The notes below the pieces were generated by a model. The model was not told the DNA's origin, made no database searches, and saw only the letters and a program-made list of their open reading frames with translations. A program made the position numbers and the translations under genes. From Hymenobacter ruricola (GTDB lineage Bacteria > Bacteroidota > Bacteroidia > Cytophagales > Hymenobacteraceae), in assembly GCF_015694525.1 (NCBI RefSeq), contig NZ_JADQDM010000001.1, forward strand, positions 1-64,000: 64,000 bases of DNA. The letters are read 5' to 3'. Shown here piece by piece: positions 13,790 through 21,712 of this stretch (position 1 is the stretch's first letter; each line of letters starts with the position of its first letter).

Positions 13790-14572
13790 ATGGTCAACCG
13801 TTTGTTTGCTGGCGCCGCGGCGCTGGCATTGCTGCTGCTCAGCGCCTTTGCCCCGGCGCCCGGCAAGATTACCGTGTACCTCATCGGCGATTCCACCATG
13901 TCGGTGAAAGAAGTGAAGGCCTACCCCGAAACCGGCTGGGGCATGCCCTTTGCCACTTTTTTCGACGAAACCGTGACGGTGGACAACCGCGCTCAGAACG
14001 GCCGCAGCACCAAAAGCTTTCTGGCCGAAAACCGCTGGCAGCCCGTGGCCAAAGCCCTGAAAGAAGGCGACTACGTCTTCATCCAGTTTGGCCACAACGA
14101 CGAAGTACCCACCAAGAAAAGCTACACCCCCGAAGCCGACTTCAAAGCCAACCTCGTCCGTTTCATCGCCGAAACACGCGCCCAGAAAGCCGCGCCGGTG
14201 CTCATCACGCCGGTGGCGCGCCGCAAGTTCGACGCCGCCGGCAAGGTGGAAGAAACCCACACAGCATACGCCGAAATCGTGCGCGCCACCGCCCGCGAGC
14301 AGCAGGTGCCGCTCATCGACCTGGACCGTGAAAGCCAGACCCTACTCCAGCAGTTTGGCGTTGAGAACTCGAAACTGTTGTTCAACCAACTGCTGCCCGG
14401 CGAGCACCCCAACTACCCCGAAGGCAAAGAGGATAACACCCATTTCAACGAACTGGGCGCCCGCAAGATGGCCCAAATTGTGCTGGCCGACGTGCGCGCG
14501 CTGAAGCTGGAGCTGGCCTCGCGCATCGTGCAGCGCGCCGCCGCCAAAACCGTAGACCCCCAGGCACGGTAG
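13790..14572 (+). CDS. SGNH/GDSL esterase, rhamnogalacturonan acetylesterase-like (CE12 type)
   Basis: This encodes 260 residues with an N-terminal signal peptide (RLFAGAAALALLLLSAF). The SGNH blocks are visible: the nucleophile in IGDSTMS (Ser35), the Gly block near NRAQNGRSTKSF, the Asn block FGHNDE, and the catalytic DNTHF (Asp215, His218). The order and spacing resemble rhamnogalacturonan acetylesterases, which remove acetyl groups from pectin backbones. A pectate-lyase-like gene lies about 1.2 kb downstream, supporting a pectin role. The substrate is inferred from the family, not proven. Confidence 0.82.
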   Translation: MVNRLFAGAAALALLLLSAFAPAPGKITVYLIGDSTMSVKEVKAYPETGWGMPFATFFDETVTVDNRAQNGRSTKSFLAENRWQPVAKALKEGDYVFIQFGHNDEVPTKKSYTPEADFKANLVRFIAETRAQKAAPVLITPVARRKFDAAGKVEETHTAYAEIVRATAREQQVPLIDLDRESQTLLQQFGVENSKLLFNQLLPGEHPNYPEGKEDNTHFNELGARKMAQIVLADVRALKLELASRIVQRAAAKTVDPQAR

Positions 14573-14694
14573 AACCCCCGGCGCGCCGCCCTCTGCGGCC
14601 AATACGTAATCGGCGGGCCGGCTTTGCGCATGTCCGTTGGCGGGGCGTACCTTCCGGCCGTTCAGGCCGGCCTTTGCCGGGCGTTCGCCACCCT

Positions 14695-15141
14695 ATGCAG
14701 CCCCGTCCGGCTTCCCTGCCCGCTCTCGATTATTTGCAGTATCAGTTTCGGCCCGATTTGCAGGTGCTGGTGGGCCGGTGGCTGCGCCAGCCCACCGAGG
14801 CGGAGCTGCACGCCGGCTACCAGCGCCTGCTGGAAGTGGCCGAAGCCTGCGGCGCCCGCCTCTGGCTGGTGGATGCCCGCCGACGCGACCACGCCAACCA
14901 GCAGGGCACGGCCTGGATGATGGAGCACTTTCTGCCCCAATTACCCCAGCGACTGGGCCGTCCGGTGCACATGGCTTACCTGTTCATGCCCACCCACCTC
15001 TACGAGCTGGAACACGACGCCACCGTGCCGCCGCTCACCTACTTCGAGGGCCGTGAGTACCACGTCGAGCGCTTCACCGAAGAGCAGGCGGCCATGCAGT
15101 GGCTGGCGGCCTGCCGCGCCCACGAAGATTTACCGGCGTAG
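14695..15141 (+). CDS. Hypothetical protein, STAS-like fold possible
   Basis: This encodes 148 residues with no signal peptide or membrane segment. I chose ATG 14695 over an in-frame start seven codons upstream because the sequence from MQPRPASLPALDYL gives a compact soluble domain. The pattern of a short beta region, a helix with AELHAGYQRLLEVA, then RLWLVDARRRDH recalls small STAS/SpoIIAA-like proteins. A loosely similar architecture occurs in the protein at 24455-24895. Function unknown. It is convergent with the next gene across a 13-bp gap. Confidence 0.65.
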   Translation: MQPRPASLPALDYLQYQFRPDLQVLVGRWLRQPTEAELHAGYQRLLEVAEACGARLWLVDARRRDHANQQGTAWMMEHFLPQLPQRLGRPVHMAYLFMPTHLYELEHDATVPPLTYFEGREYHVERFTEEQAAMQWLAACRAHEDLPA

Positions 15142-15154
15142 GCCAACCGGGTGG

Positions 15155-15631
15155 CTATTTCAGGTTGGTGCTGCGGTGGTGCAGGCGGATTACCTGCCCT
15201 GCGCGTTTGCCGCTCTGCTTAATCTTGGCATCGGGGGCGCGGGCCAGCACGAGGCGTGGGAGAGTGCAGTCGTCAAGCGCCACGTGCTGGAGGACGTAGC
15301 CCGCGGCTTCCACGTCCAGCACCTGGCCTTCGTACACCGGGTTGGTGAGCTGGAAGCGGCCCAGCGCGTCGGTCACGTAGGTGTCGTGGGTGCCTTTGAT
15401 GAGCAGCGTGGCGCCCACCAGGGGCTTGCCGTTGGGGTCGTACACCTGGCCGCTGATGGGCGCGCACAGCAGCCGGGCAGTAGCGGCCGGGGCGCGGCCG
15501 GGGCGCTCGGAGAGGGCCAGGCGCTCCTGGGCATTCGCCTCGGATGAGGGACGCGAATCAGCGCTTTGGGCGAAGGCCGGGCACGCGCCGCAAATCACAA
15601 CGAAACTTAAAGCGAGGAAAAAAGGGCGCAT
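15155..15631 (-). CDS. Exported protein with carboxypeptidase-regulatory-like domain
   Basis: This encodes 158 residues. The start at 15631 gives a signal peptide (MRPFFLALSFVVICGACPAFA). The longer frame to 15781 only adds residues in front of that signal. The mature protein contains a single CarboxypepD_reg-like beta-sandwich (ISGQVYDPNGKPLVGATLLI, TDALGRFQLT). This domain usually precedes TonB receptors or peptidases, but here it stands alone with a basic C-terminal tail. Function unknown; a periplasmic or surface scaffold is plausible. Confidence 0.78.
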   Translation of the reverse strand: MRPFFLALSFVVICGACPAFAQSADSRPSSEANAQERLALSERPGRAPAATARLLCAPISGQVYDPNGKPLVGATLLIKGTHDTYVTDALGRFQLTNPVYEGQVLDVEAAGYVLQHVALDDCTLPRLVLARAPDAKIKQSGKRAGQVIRLHHRSTNLK

Positions 15632-15838
15632 GAGATGGGGGCGGGAAAGGGTGGCAGGAAGGGGAAACGACGGCCCGGAAAGCGGCATTTCATTAACACG
15701 CAACACACTACGCCGAGGTTGCCTTGCTAAACGAAGAAAAAAGAGTAGCTCGTTCCCCACTGGTTCACCTGACGGCAACATGACTCTTTCACCCGCCGTT
15801 CACGGCCGCGTAGTAATTTGCTTTTTCATCCTAAATAT

Positions 15839-17443
15839 ATGACAATTTTTTCTTTTCACAATGTATTTCGTGTGGCGGCCAAACAAATTGGCCCCTTAAT
15901 TACCTGCAGTTGCCTGTTGGCTGCGGTCACTGGACAAGCCCAAGGGTTGGTCGCATTTCCGGGCGCCGAGGGCGCGGGCCGGTTTACGACCGGGGGGCGG
16001 GGCACCGCAGCGGTGCCCACCACGGTGCTGGAAGTCACGAACCTGCTCGATGACGGCCAGCCGGGCTCGTTGCGCTACGCGCTGCAGCTGAGCTCGGCCA
16101 AGGCGCCGGCGCGCACGGTGGTGTTTCGGGTGTCGGGCACTATCCATTTGCTCTCGCCGCTCACCATCAGCAAGCCCAACACCACCATTGCGGGCCAAAC
16201 GGCGCCCGGCGACGGCATTTGCCTGGCCGACTACCCGGTGTCGGTGAAGGCCAACAACGTCATCGTGCGCTTCCTGCGGTTTCGGATGGGCGACAAAAAC
16301 CAGAACGGCGGCTTCGTGGACGGCGCCGGGGGCGACGATGCCTTCGGCGGCATCCGCAACAAGCGCCTCATCATCGACCACTGCTCGATGAGCTGGAGCA
16401 CCGACGAGGCCCTGTCGGTGTATGAGGGCGACAGCACCACACTGCAATGGAACCTCATTGCGGAGCCGCTGAACTACTCCTACCACTACGAAAAGGGCGA
16501 CACCGACTTCGAGCGCCACGGCTTCGGGGGCATCTGGGGCGGGCAGCATTCCTCGTTCCACCACAACCTGTTTGCGCACTGCAAAAACCGCACGCCCCGC
16601 TTCAACGGCAGCCGCTACACCCACCCGGCGGGCTTTGAGAACTGCGATTTCAGCAACAACGTCATCTACAACTGGGGCGAGAACAACGTGTACGCCGGCG
16701 AGGGCGGCAACTACAACGTCGTCAACAACTACTACAAGCCGGGCCCCAACACCAACCCGCGGGTGCGCGCACAGGTGCTGAACCCCTACAAAATCGACAA
16801 GGAGCAGGGCCGCCTGCCCTACGGCAAGTTTTACCTCACCGGCAACTACGTGGACGGCGCGCCCGCCGTGACGGCCCGCAACTGGCGCGGCGTGGTGATG
16901 AACGGCGGCACCGCCGCCGACACCGTGCTGGCCAAGGTGACGAAGCCCTTCGCCCTGGGCCCCACCACCCTGCAAGCGGCCCCCGCCGCCTACGAGGCCG
17001 TGCTGCGGGGCGCCGGCGCCATCCGGCCCACCCGCGACACCCTGGACCAGCGCATTGTGCGGGAGGTGCGCCGTGGCACCGGTACCATCATCGACGTGCA
17101 GGGCCACTACCCGCACGGCACGCCCTACAGCGTGAGCCAGCGCGCCTGGCCGGTGCTGAAATCGGCGCCCGCGCCCGCCGACACCGACCACGACGGCATG
17201 CCCGACGCCTGGGAAAAAGCCCACGGCTTGAACCCCAGCAGTCCCGCCGACCGCGCCCAGCGCGCCCCCAACGGCTACTCACAGCTCGAAAACTACCTCA
17301 ACAGCCTCGCCCTGGCCATGACGGCGGCCAAGCCAATGGCGCCAAAACCAGTTGGCCCGAAACTAGTTGGTCCGAAACCAGTGGGTCCCAAGCCTACGGC
17401 GCCCGCGCCCCGGCCGGTGGCCCCGAAGCCGGTCAAAAAGTAA
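15839..17443 (+). CDS. Pectate lyase-like polysaccharide lyase (PL1 type) with calcium-binding TSP3 motif
   Basis: This encodes 534 residues. The start at 15839 puts a signal sequence first, ending near VTGQAQG. A right-handed beta-helix lyase follows: AFPGAEGAGRFTTGGRG, FRVSGTIHL, NTTIAGQTAPGDGI, NNVIVRFLRFRMGD, DHCSMSWSTDEALS, HHNLFAHCKNRTPRF. These are hallmark strands of bacterial PL1 pectate lyases. A thrombospondin-3-like calcium motif (DTDHDGMPDAWE) comes near residue 460, then a Lys/Pro repeat tail. It would cleave polygalacturonan outside the cell. It is divergent from the preceding gene and shares the pectin theme with the esterase at 13790. No T9SS C-terminal domain is seen. Confidence 0.88.
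   Translation: MTIFSFHNVFRVAAKQIGPLITCSCLLAAVTGQAQGLVAFPGAEGAGRFTTGGRGTAAVPTTVLEVTNLLDDGQPGSLRYALQLSSAKAPARTVVFRVSGTIHLLSPLTISKPNTTIAGQTAPGDGICLADYPVSVKANNVIVRFLRFRMGDKNQNGGFVDGAGGDDAFGGIRNKRLIIDHCSMSWSTDEALSVYEGDSTTLQWNLIAEPLNYSYHYEKGDTDFERHGFGGIWGGQHSSFHHNLFAHCKNRTPRFNGSRYTHPAGFENCDFSNNVIYNWGENNVYAGEGGNYNVVNNYYKPGPNTNPRVRAQVLNPYKIDKEQGRLPYGKFYLTGNYVDGAPAVTARNWRGVVMNGGTAADTVLAKVTKPFALGPTTLQAAPAAYEAVLRGAGAIRPTRDTLDQRIVREVRRGTGTIIDVQGHYPHGTPYSVSQRAWPVLKSAPAPADTDHDGMPDAWEKAHGLNPSSPADRAQRAPNGYSQLENYLNSLALAMTAAKPMAPKPVGPKLVGPKPVGPKPTAPAPRPVAPKPVKK
17330..17440 (+). repeat. Tandem repeat encoding KPVGPK tail
   Basis: The 3' end of the lyase gene holds degenerate 15-bp units encoding GPK(P/L)V repeats. 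Four to six units are visible, degrading into APRPVAPKPVKK. It may be a basic linker or a wall or matrix contact region. Unit number is likely to vary between strains. Confidence 0.7.
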
Positions 17444-17445
17444 GT

Positions 17446-17814
17446 TTAGATGGACTTCAGGCCGGCGGCTTCGCAGAAAACGATGCAGTTGCCGAACGGG
17501 TCGAAAACTTCCATTTCCAGCACCAGCGCGCTCCAGGAGGCGGGGAGCAGGGCGGGCCGGTGGTAGGGTTTGTTTTGGTCGAGCAGCTGGTTATGGTAGG
17601 CCAGCAGGCCCCATATCACCACCCGCACCCGAGAGCCCATGGCGCCGTCGTCGGGGTTGGTGCTGAGGTGCAGCACCACCTCGCCGCGCGACAGCTGCAC
17701 GTAGGCGTAGGGCTTCACAGGCTGCTGCTCCCAGTCGATGCGGAAACCCAGCCAGCCCACGTAGAAATCGAGTGCGGCGGCGTAGTCTAAAATCCGAAAA
17801 ACGGGGGTTATCAT
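17446..17814 (-). CDS. VOC-family (glyoxalase/bleomycin-resistance-like) protein
   Basis: This encodes 122 residues with the paired beta-alpha-beta-beta-beta layout of the vicinal oxygen chelate fold. It opens with TPVFRILDYAAALDFYVGWLGF, whose residues are characteristic of the family, and ends with EVFDPFGNCIVFCE, the typical last strand and ligand region. Members include glyoxalases, dioxygenases and drug-binding proteins, so the substrate cannot be told from sequence. It is convergent with the lyase gene across two bases. Confidence 0.83.
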   Translation of the reverse strand: MITPVFRILDYAAALDFYVGWLGFRIDWEQQPVKPYAYVQLSRGEVVLHLSTNPDDGAMGSRVRVVIWGLLAYHNQLLDQNKPYHRPALLPASWSALVLEMEVFDPFGNCIVFCEAAGLKSI

Positions 17815-17954
17815 GCCGCCTGGGGTAGAAAAAGCGTCGGAAGGGCTGCCTACGGAAATGGAAATATAACTCGTGATTGGTTAAGCATTACTTTATGAAG
17901 AAGCGGGCTTGTGATTGATAATGCGTTACGGCGCCGAAAACGGCCCTGGCGGGC

Positions 17955-17963
17955 TACATTTAG
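17955..17963 (+). promoter_or_regulatory. Possible -7 box for the amidase gene
   Basis: TACATTTAG differs from TAnnTTTG at one position and ends 3 nt before the ATG at 17967. No clear -33 element is seen. This is weak on its own but resembles the arrangement at 7332, 21699 and 32295. Confidence 0.3.
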
Positions 17964-17966
17964 CGC

Positions 17967-19457
17967 ATGATTTCTCCTGCTGAATACGATGCGCTCGATG
18001 GCCTGGCCATGGCGGCCCTGGTGCGCAGCGGCCAGCTCACGGCCGCCGAGCTGTGCGCCGCCGCCATTGCCCGCGCCGAAGCCCTGAACCCGCAGCTCAA
18101 CGCCGTGGTGCACCCGCTGTATGAGGCCGCGCGGCAGCGGGCCCGGGCCGGGCTGCCGGCCGGGCCGTTTGGCGGCGTGCCGTTTCTGCTGAAGGATTTT
18201 GGGGCGCAGTACGCCGGGGCGCCGCACACCTCGGGCAGCCGGGCCCTGCACGATTTCACGCCCAAGGAAGACGCCGAACTGGTGCGCCGCTGGCAGGCGT
18301 CCGGCCTGAATATCCTGGGCAAAACCAACACGCCCGAGTTTGCCCTGATGGGCGTGACCGAGCCCGCCCTGCACGGCCCCACCCGCAACCCCTGGCACCT
18401 GGGCCATACCCCCGGCGGCAGCAGCGGCGGCGCGGCCGCGGCGGTGGCCGCTGGCATGGTGCCCGTGGCCGGAGCTGGCGACGGGGGCGGCTCCATCCGG
18501 ATTCCGGCCGCCTGCTGCGGGCTGTTTGGGCTGAAGCCCAGCCGCGGGCGGGTGCCCACCGGCCCCGAACAGGGCGAGAAGTGGCAAGGCGCCGCCGTGG
18601 AGCACGTGCTCAGCCGCTCGGTGCGCGACAGCGCCGCGATGCTGGACGCCACCTGCGGCCCCGACGCGGGCGCGCCCTACTTCCTGCCCGCGCCGGCCCG
18701 GCCGTATATGGAAGAAGCCGGCCGGCCGCCCGGCCGCCTGCGCATCGCCTTCAGCCTGGGCCACCCGCTGGGCCGCGCCCTGCACCCGGAGTGCGCCACC
18801 GCCGTGCAGGATGCTGCGCGGCTGCTTGAAAGTCTGGGGCACGACGTGGAAGAAGTGCCGCTGCCCTTCGACGGCCGGGCCATAGCCTCCGCTTTTCTGA
18901 TGCTGTATTTCGGCGAAACCGGGGCCAGCATTGCGGCTTTGGCCAAGCACCTGGGGCGCCCCGCCCGGCCCGCCGACGTGGAGCCCACCACTTGGCTGCT
19001 GGGCTTGCTGGGCCGCACCTACACCGCCGCCGACTTTGCCGCCGCCCGCCACACCTGGAACGACAGCGCCCGCCGCATGGGCCGCTTCCACGAGACGTAT
19101 GACCTGCTGCTGACGCCCACACTGGCCACCCCGCCCGTGCGCATCGGCGAGCTGCAACCGAAACCGCTGGAGCAAAAGCTGCTGAAGCTGGTGAACACCT
19201 TCGGGCTGGGCGGCCTCATCCAGCGCTCCGGCCTGGTGGAGAAGCTGGCCGAGCAAAGCCTCGAAAAGACGCCCTATACGCAGGTGGCCAACCTCACGGG
19301 CCAGCCCGCCATGTCGGTGCCCCTGCACTGGACGGCCGAGGGGCTGCCCTGCGGCGTGCAGTTCATTGCCCGGCTGGGGGCCGAGGATGTGCTGTTCCGG
19401 CTGGCCGGGCAGCTGGAACAGGCCCGGCCGTGGTTTGAGAAGCGGCCCGGGTTGTAG
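17967..19457 (+). CDS. Amidase (amidase signature family)
   Basis: This encodes 496 residues, with no signal peptide. The Ser-cisSer-Lys triad of the amidase signature family is present: Lys76 in VPFLLKDFG, Ser152 in TPGGSSGG and Ser176 in GGGSIRIPA. The 24-residue Ser-Ser spacing is as expected. It hydrolyses carboxylic amides in the cytoplasm. Length fits stand-alone amidases. Nothing nearby (no gatB or gatC) suggests a GatA role. The stop codon lies inside an inverted repeat (19453-19539). Substrate unknown. Confidence 0.9.
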   Translation: MISPAEYDALDGLAMAALVRSGQLTAAELCAAAIARAEALNPQLNAVVHPLYEAARQRARAGLPAGPFGGVPFLLKDFGAQYAGAPHTSGSRALHDFTPKEDAELVRRWQASGLNILGKTNTPEFALMGVTEPALHGPTRNPWHLGHTPGGSSGGAAAAVAAGMVPVAGAGDGGGSIRIPAACCGLFGLKPSRGRVPTGPEQGEKWQGAAVEHVLSRSVRDSAAMLDATCGPDAGAPYFLPAPARPYMEEAGRPPGRLRIAFSLGHPLGRALHPECATAVQDAARLLESLGHDVEEVPLPFDGRAIASAFLMLYFGETGASIAALAKHLGRPARPADVEPTTWLLGLLGRTYTAADFAAARHTWNDSARRMGRFHETYDLLLTPTLATPPVRIGELQPKPLEQKLLKLVNTFGLGGLIQRSGLVEKLAEQSLEKTPYTQVANLTGQPAMSVPLHWTAEGLPCGVQFIARLGAEDVLFRLAGQLEQARPWFEKRPGL

Positions 19458-19539
19458 CGCGGACTTTGTAGTCCGCAACCCCGCGCCCTTAAAACCGCTA
19501 TAACGACCCGGGGTCGCGGACTACAAAGTCCGCGCTACA
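19453..19539. repeat. 24-bp perfect inverted repeat overlapping the amidase stop codon
   Basis: The arms at 19453-19476 and 19516-19539 are exact reverse complements (core ggactttgtagtccgc) around a 39-nt loop. The TAG stop of the amidase is at 19455-19457, inside the left arm. The element ends just before the stop of the convergent DUF421 gene, so it may serve as a two-way terminator. It looks like a dispersed palindromic repeat. Confidence 0.85.
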
Positions 19540-19541
19540 TT

Positions 19542-20045
19542 CTACTCTTGCTTCTTCACCACGCTGATGCTGCCGTTGCGCTCCAGGCGCACGGCTTCGG
19601 TGTCGGCCAGCGCGGCCACGTTGCCGCTGTCGCGCAGGCCTTCCAGCAGGTCGTTGTGGGTGAGGTTGTGCTGGGCCAGGGTTTCGGGGCAGGGCTGGCC
19701 GTGCTCGGCCAGCAGCACCGCATCGCCTTTCACCAAGCGGCTCACGGCCTCGCTGCGGAAGGAGGCCCAGGCCAGCAGCCGGTGCAGGCCCACCAGCACC
19801 AGCCCGGCCAGCAGCGTGCCCCAAAACGGCGAGGCGGCCACCACGGCCCGGCTCAGGACGGCCCCCAGCATAATTTTCACCACCATGTCGAACGCCGTGT
19901 TGCCGCCGAAGGTGCGCTTGCCCGAAAGCCGCAGCAGCGCCAGCGCCGCCACAAACACCAGCACCGTGCGCACCGCCATTTGCAGCGCCGTGATGGTGTG
20001 CGAGTCGGCATCGGGGCCGAAAAGGGTGTCGGCCAGCTCTTTCAT
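19542..20045 (-). CDS. DUF421 family membrane protein (YetF-like)
   Basis: This encodes 167 residues. Two or three hydrophobic helices occupy residues about 20-85 (TVLVFVAALALLRLSGKR, WGTLLAGLVLVGLHRLLAW), followed by a soluble domain with LVKGDAVLLAEHG and a charged end. This is the layout of the YetF/DUF421 family. The RLSGKR and FDMVVKIMLGAVLSRA segments are typical. Function in this organism is unknown. The start codon overlaps the stop of the upstream pyrophosphatase gene by 4 bp (ATGA), so the two are translationally coupled. Confidence 0.83.
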   Translation of the reverse strand: MKELADTLFGPDADSHTITALQMAVRTVLVFVAALALLRLSGKRTFGGNTAFDMVVKIMLGAVLSRAVVAASPFWGTLLAGLVLVGLHRLLAWASFRSEAVSRLVKGDAVLLAEHGQPCPETLAQHNLTHNDLLEGLRDSGNVAALADTEAVRLERNGSISVVKKQE

Positions 20046-20578
20046 GGGGTCGAAATAAGAGCCTGCTTCAGCAGGGCGGCGGCCCGGGCGGGCCCCACCC
20101 GGTGCAATACCTTGATTTCGCGGCCGTGGGCTTCGTTGTAGGAGCTGAAAAAGTGCTCGATTTCGCGGAGCATAACCTTCGACAAATCGGTGATTTCGCG
20201 GATGTCGTCGTGCTCGCGCGAGTCGGCGGCCACGGCCAGCAGGCGGTCGTTGCGCACCACCTGGCCGTCGTTTTCGCGCTGCTCCACCTCCAGCGCCCCG
20301 ATGAGGCGGGCTTCCACCACGCAGCCCGGAAACGCGGGCGCCGACAGCAGCAGCAGCACGTCGAGCGGGTCGCCGTCGGCGGCCCGGGTGGAGGGCACGA
20401 AGCCAAAATCGAACGGGAAGCTGTGGCCCTCGGGCAGCACGCCTTTTAGCTTGAAGACTTGCAGGTCGGGCTCAAAGGCAAACTTGTTGCGCCCGCCTTT
20501 GGGCGTTTCCACCACCACGTGCACGCGGCTGCGGGAGTGGGGGACGTGGGCGGGCAACTGATGCAGGGACGAAGCCAT
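20042..20578 (-). CDS. ppa: Family I inorganic pyrophosphatase
   Basis: This encodes 178 residues, the usual size. It hydrolyses pyrophosphate to two phosphates in the cytosol, pulling biosynthetic reactions forward. The hallmark DGDPLDVLLL carries the metal-binding aspartates. ETPKGGRNKF and the FPFDFGFVPST segment are also typical. Near residue 118 a second acidic region (ADSREHDDIREITDL) completes the site. It is first gene of a two-gene unit with the DUF421 gene. The gene symbol is assigned by family. Confidence 0.9.
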   Translation of the reverse strand: MASSLHQLPAHVPHSRSRVHVVVETPKGGRNKFAFEPDLQVFKLKGVLPEGHSFPFDFGFVPSTRAADGDPLDVLLLLSAPAFPGCVVEARLIGALEVEQRENDGQVVRNDRLLAVAADSREHDDIREITDLSKVMLREIEHFFSSYNEAHGREIKVLHRVGPARAAALLKQALISTP

Positions 20579-20921
20579 GGAAGCGGAGCGGCTGGTGCCG
20601 CCTGGTGCTCCTAATGACGGGCAATGTTACGCAGATGTTACGACGGCGCAGCTTACGCGGCCGGGAACGAAAAAGCCCGCTGGTGGGCGCAGCCAACAAC
20701 CAAACCCAGGGCCGGCCGCCGGAAATTAATGGGACGAAATACCGGTTGAAATACAGGATATTGAATGTCGTAGCGCGGAATTGCTTTGCTGAAAACGATT
20801 TCGGTGCCGGTTCCGGAATTATTGCTCATATTTCCAGCCGGTAACGTGCTTCAGCGCTGAGGTGCGCGACCCGCGGGCCCGGCAACGTCGTGGGGCTTCT
20901 ACCTAACCCCTTTTTCGTTTT
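20579..20921. other. Intergenic region between divergent genes
   Basis: This 343-bp stretch separates the pyrophosphatase gene (minus strand) from the hypothetical gene at 20922. It should contain two promoters, but I find no clean TAnnTTTG box. A short hairpin gcccgctggtgggc lies near 20677. A possible frame at 20605-20844 has no recognisable features and I do not call it. Confidence 0.4.
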
Positions 20922-21416
20922 ATGGACAACCTCAACGCCACCGCTATTCCGGCCGCCGTGCTGGCCGACGCGCTCAAGAAAATCCGGGACGCCCGCGCGG
21001 CCCTGGCGCCCTACCTGCACCCCCTCACCACCGAGCAGCGGCAGGAACTGCCCAAGATGGGCGACAAAACCCTGGCCTTCGTGACCAAGATGGCCGGCTA
21101 CGCCCAAAACCTGCCCAGCCTCATGCCCAGCTACCTTGATGTGACCGGCTTGCTCATCGACGCGGCCACGAGCAACGACCTGCTGGAGGTGTACCAGGAA
21201 CTCGACGGCTTCACCCTCGACGTGGACAGCACCCGCATGATAGCCGGCTCCGAGGGCTACACCGCGTCGCTCATTGGCTACGGCGCGTTGCAGGGCGCGG
21301 CCAAAACCAACCAGCCCGGCGCCCAGGCCGCCGTCGCGGAGCTGGCCCCCCGCTTCGCCCGTCCCACCAACGCGGCCAAAGCCACCAAGAAGGCAGGCAA
21401 CGCCCCCGCCGCCTAA
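20922..21416 (+). CDS. Hypothetical helical protein
   Basis: This encodes 164 residues beginning MDNLNATAIPAAVLADALKK. There is no signal peptide or membrane segment. The composition is helical and Ala/Leu-rich with a short basic Lys/Ala tail (KATKKAGNAPAA). I recognise the type as a Bacteroidota-specific hypothetical but know no function. Codon use is GC-rich and typical of the chromosome. It is followed at once by a dense cluster of palindromes. Confidence 0.7.
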   Translation: MDNLNATAIPAAVLADALKKIRDARAALAPYLHPLTTEQRQELPKMGDKTLAFVTKMAGYAQNLPSLMPSYLDVTGLLIDAATSNDLLEVYQELDGFTLDVDSTRMIAGSEGYTASLIGYGALQGAAKTNQPGAQAAVAELAPRFARPTNAAKATKKAGNAPAA

Positions 21417-21426
21417 CCCCCGCGCG

Positions 21427-21464
21427 CCGGGGTCGGACCCCGGCATTCCGGGGTCCGACCCCGG
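21427..21464. repeat. Perfect 17-bp palindrome with 4-nt loop
   Basis: The left arm 21427-21443 (ccggggtcggaccccgg) and right arm 21448-21464 are exact reverse complements around CATT. Each arm is itself nearly palindromic, so a cruciform with two sub-hairpins is also possible. No T-run follows. It begins 10 bp after the stop codon of the hypothetical gene. Confidence 0.9.
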
Positions 21465-21465
21465 G

Positions 21466-21530
21466 ACGCCACCAAAAAAGCCCGACGCGCCGAGCATTTT
21501 GCCTGGCCCGCCGGGCTTTTTTGGTGGCGT
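21466..21530. repeat. Perfect 19-bp inverted repeat, 27-nt loop
   Basis: The arms at 21466-21484 and 21512-21530 (acgccaccaaaaaagcccg and its complement) pair exactly. The stem carries an A6/T6 run, so it resembles a two-way terminator but with a long GC-rich loop. Confidence 0.88.
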
Positions 21531-21531
21531 G

Positions 21532-21611
21532 CCGGGTTATTTCGGCGGCGGGCCGGGCTTTTGAGGCGGCGCGCGAGGCTCTTTGGGCGGCACCCCGCCG
21601 AAATAACCCGG
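21532..21611. repeat. 16-bp inverted repeat nested in the same cluster
   Basis: The arms at 21532-21547 (ccgggttatttcggcg) and 21596-21611 pair exactly. With one mismatch they extend outward into 21526-21530 and 21613-21617. The left extension overlaps the right arm of the preceding repeat, so the two stems are mutually exclusive. Confidence 0.85.
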
Positions 21612-21634
21612 GACGCCGGGCAAATAACTCGGAA

Positions 21635-21655
21635 CGCCGGGCTTTTTTGGTGGCG
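21635..21655. repeat. Direct copy of a 21-bp segment from the preceding stem
   Basis: Positions 21635-21655 repeat 21509-21529 exactly (start cgccgggctttttt). The second copy has lost its complementary partner nearby but could pair with 21466-21484. It lies 58 bp before the ATPase start codon. Confidence 0.85.
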
Positions 21656-21698
21656 GGTGGATGTTTTTGGGTGGCGCGCCGGGGTGCGGGCGCTGAAT

Positions 21699-21707
21699 TA
21701 CCTTTGG
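21699..21707 (+). promoter_or_regulatory. -7 box 5 nt before the ATPase start codon
   Basis: TACCTTTGG fits TAnnTTTG exactly. The ATG at 21713 follows after 5 nt, leaving room for almost no leader. No -33 TTG lies at 19-21 nt. Confidence 0.45.
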
Positions 21708-21712
21708 CCGCT

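Noticed and set aside
17967..19457. Amidase as GatA of the tRNA amidotransferase
   Set aside because: No gatB or gatC is nearby, and the family motif alone cannot distinguish it. Left as a general amidase.
20605..20844. 79-codon frame in the pyrophosphatase upstream region
   Set aside because: It has basic, irregular sequence with no start context or domain. It lies where promoters are expected.
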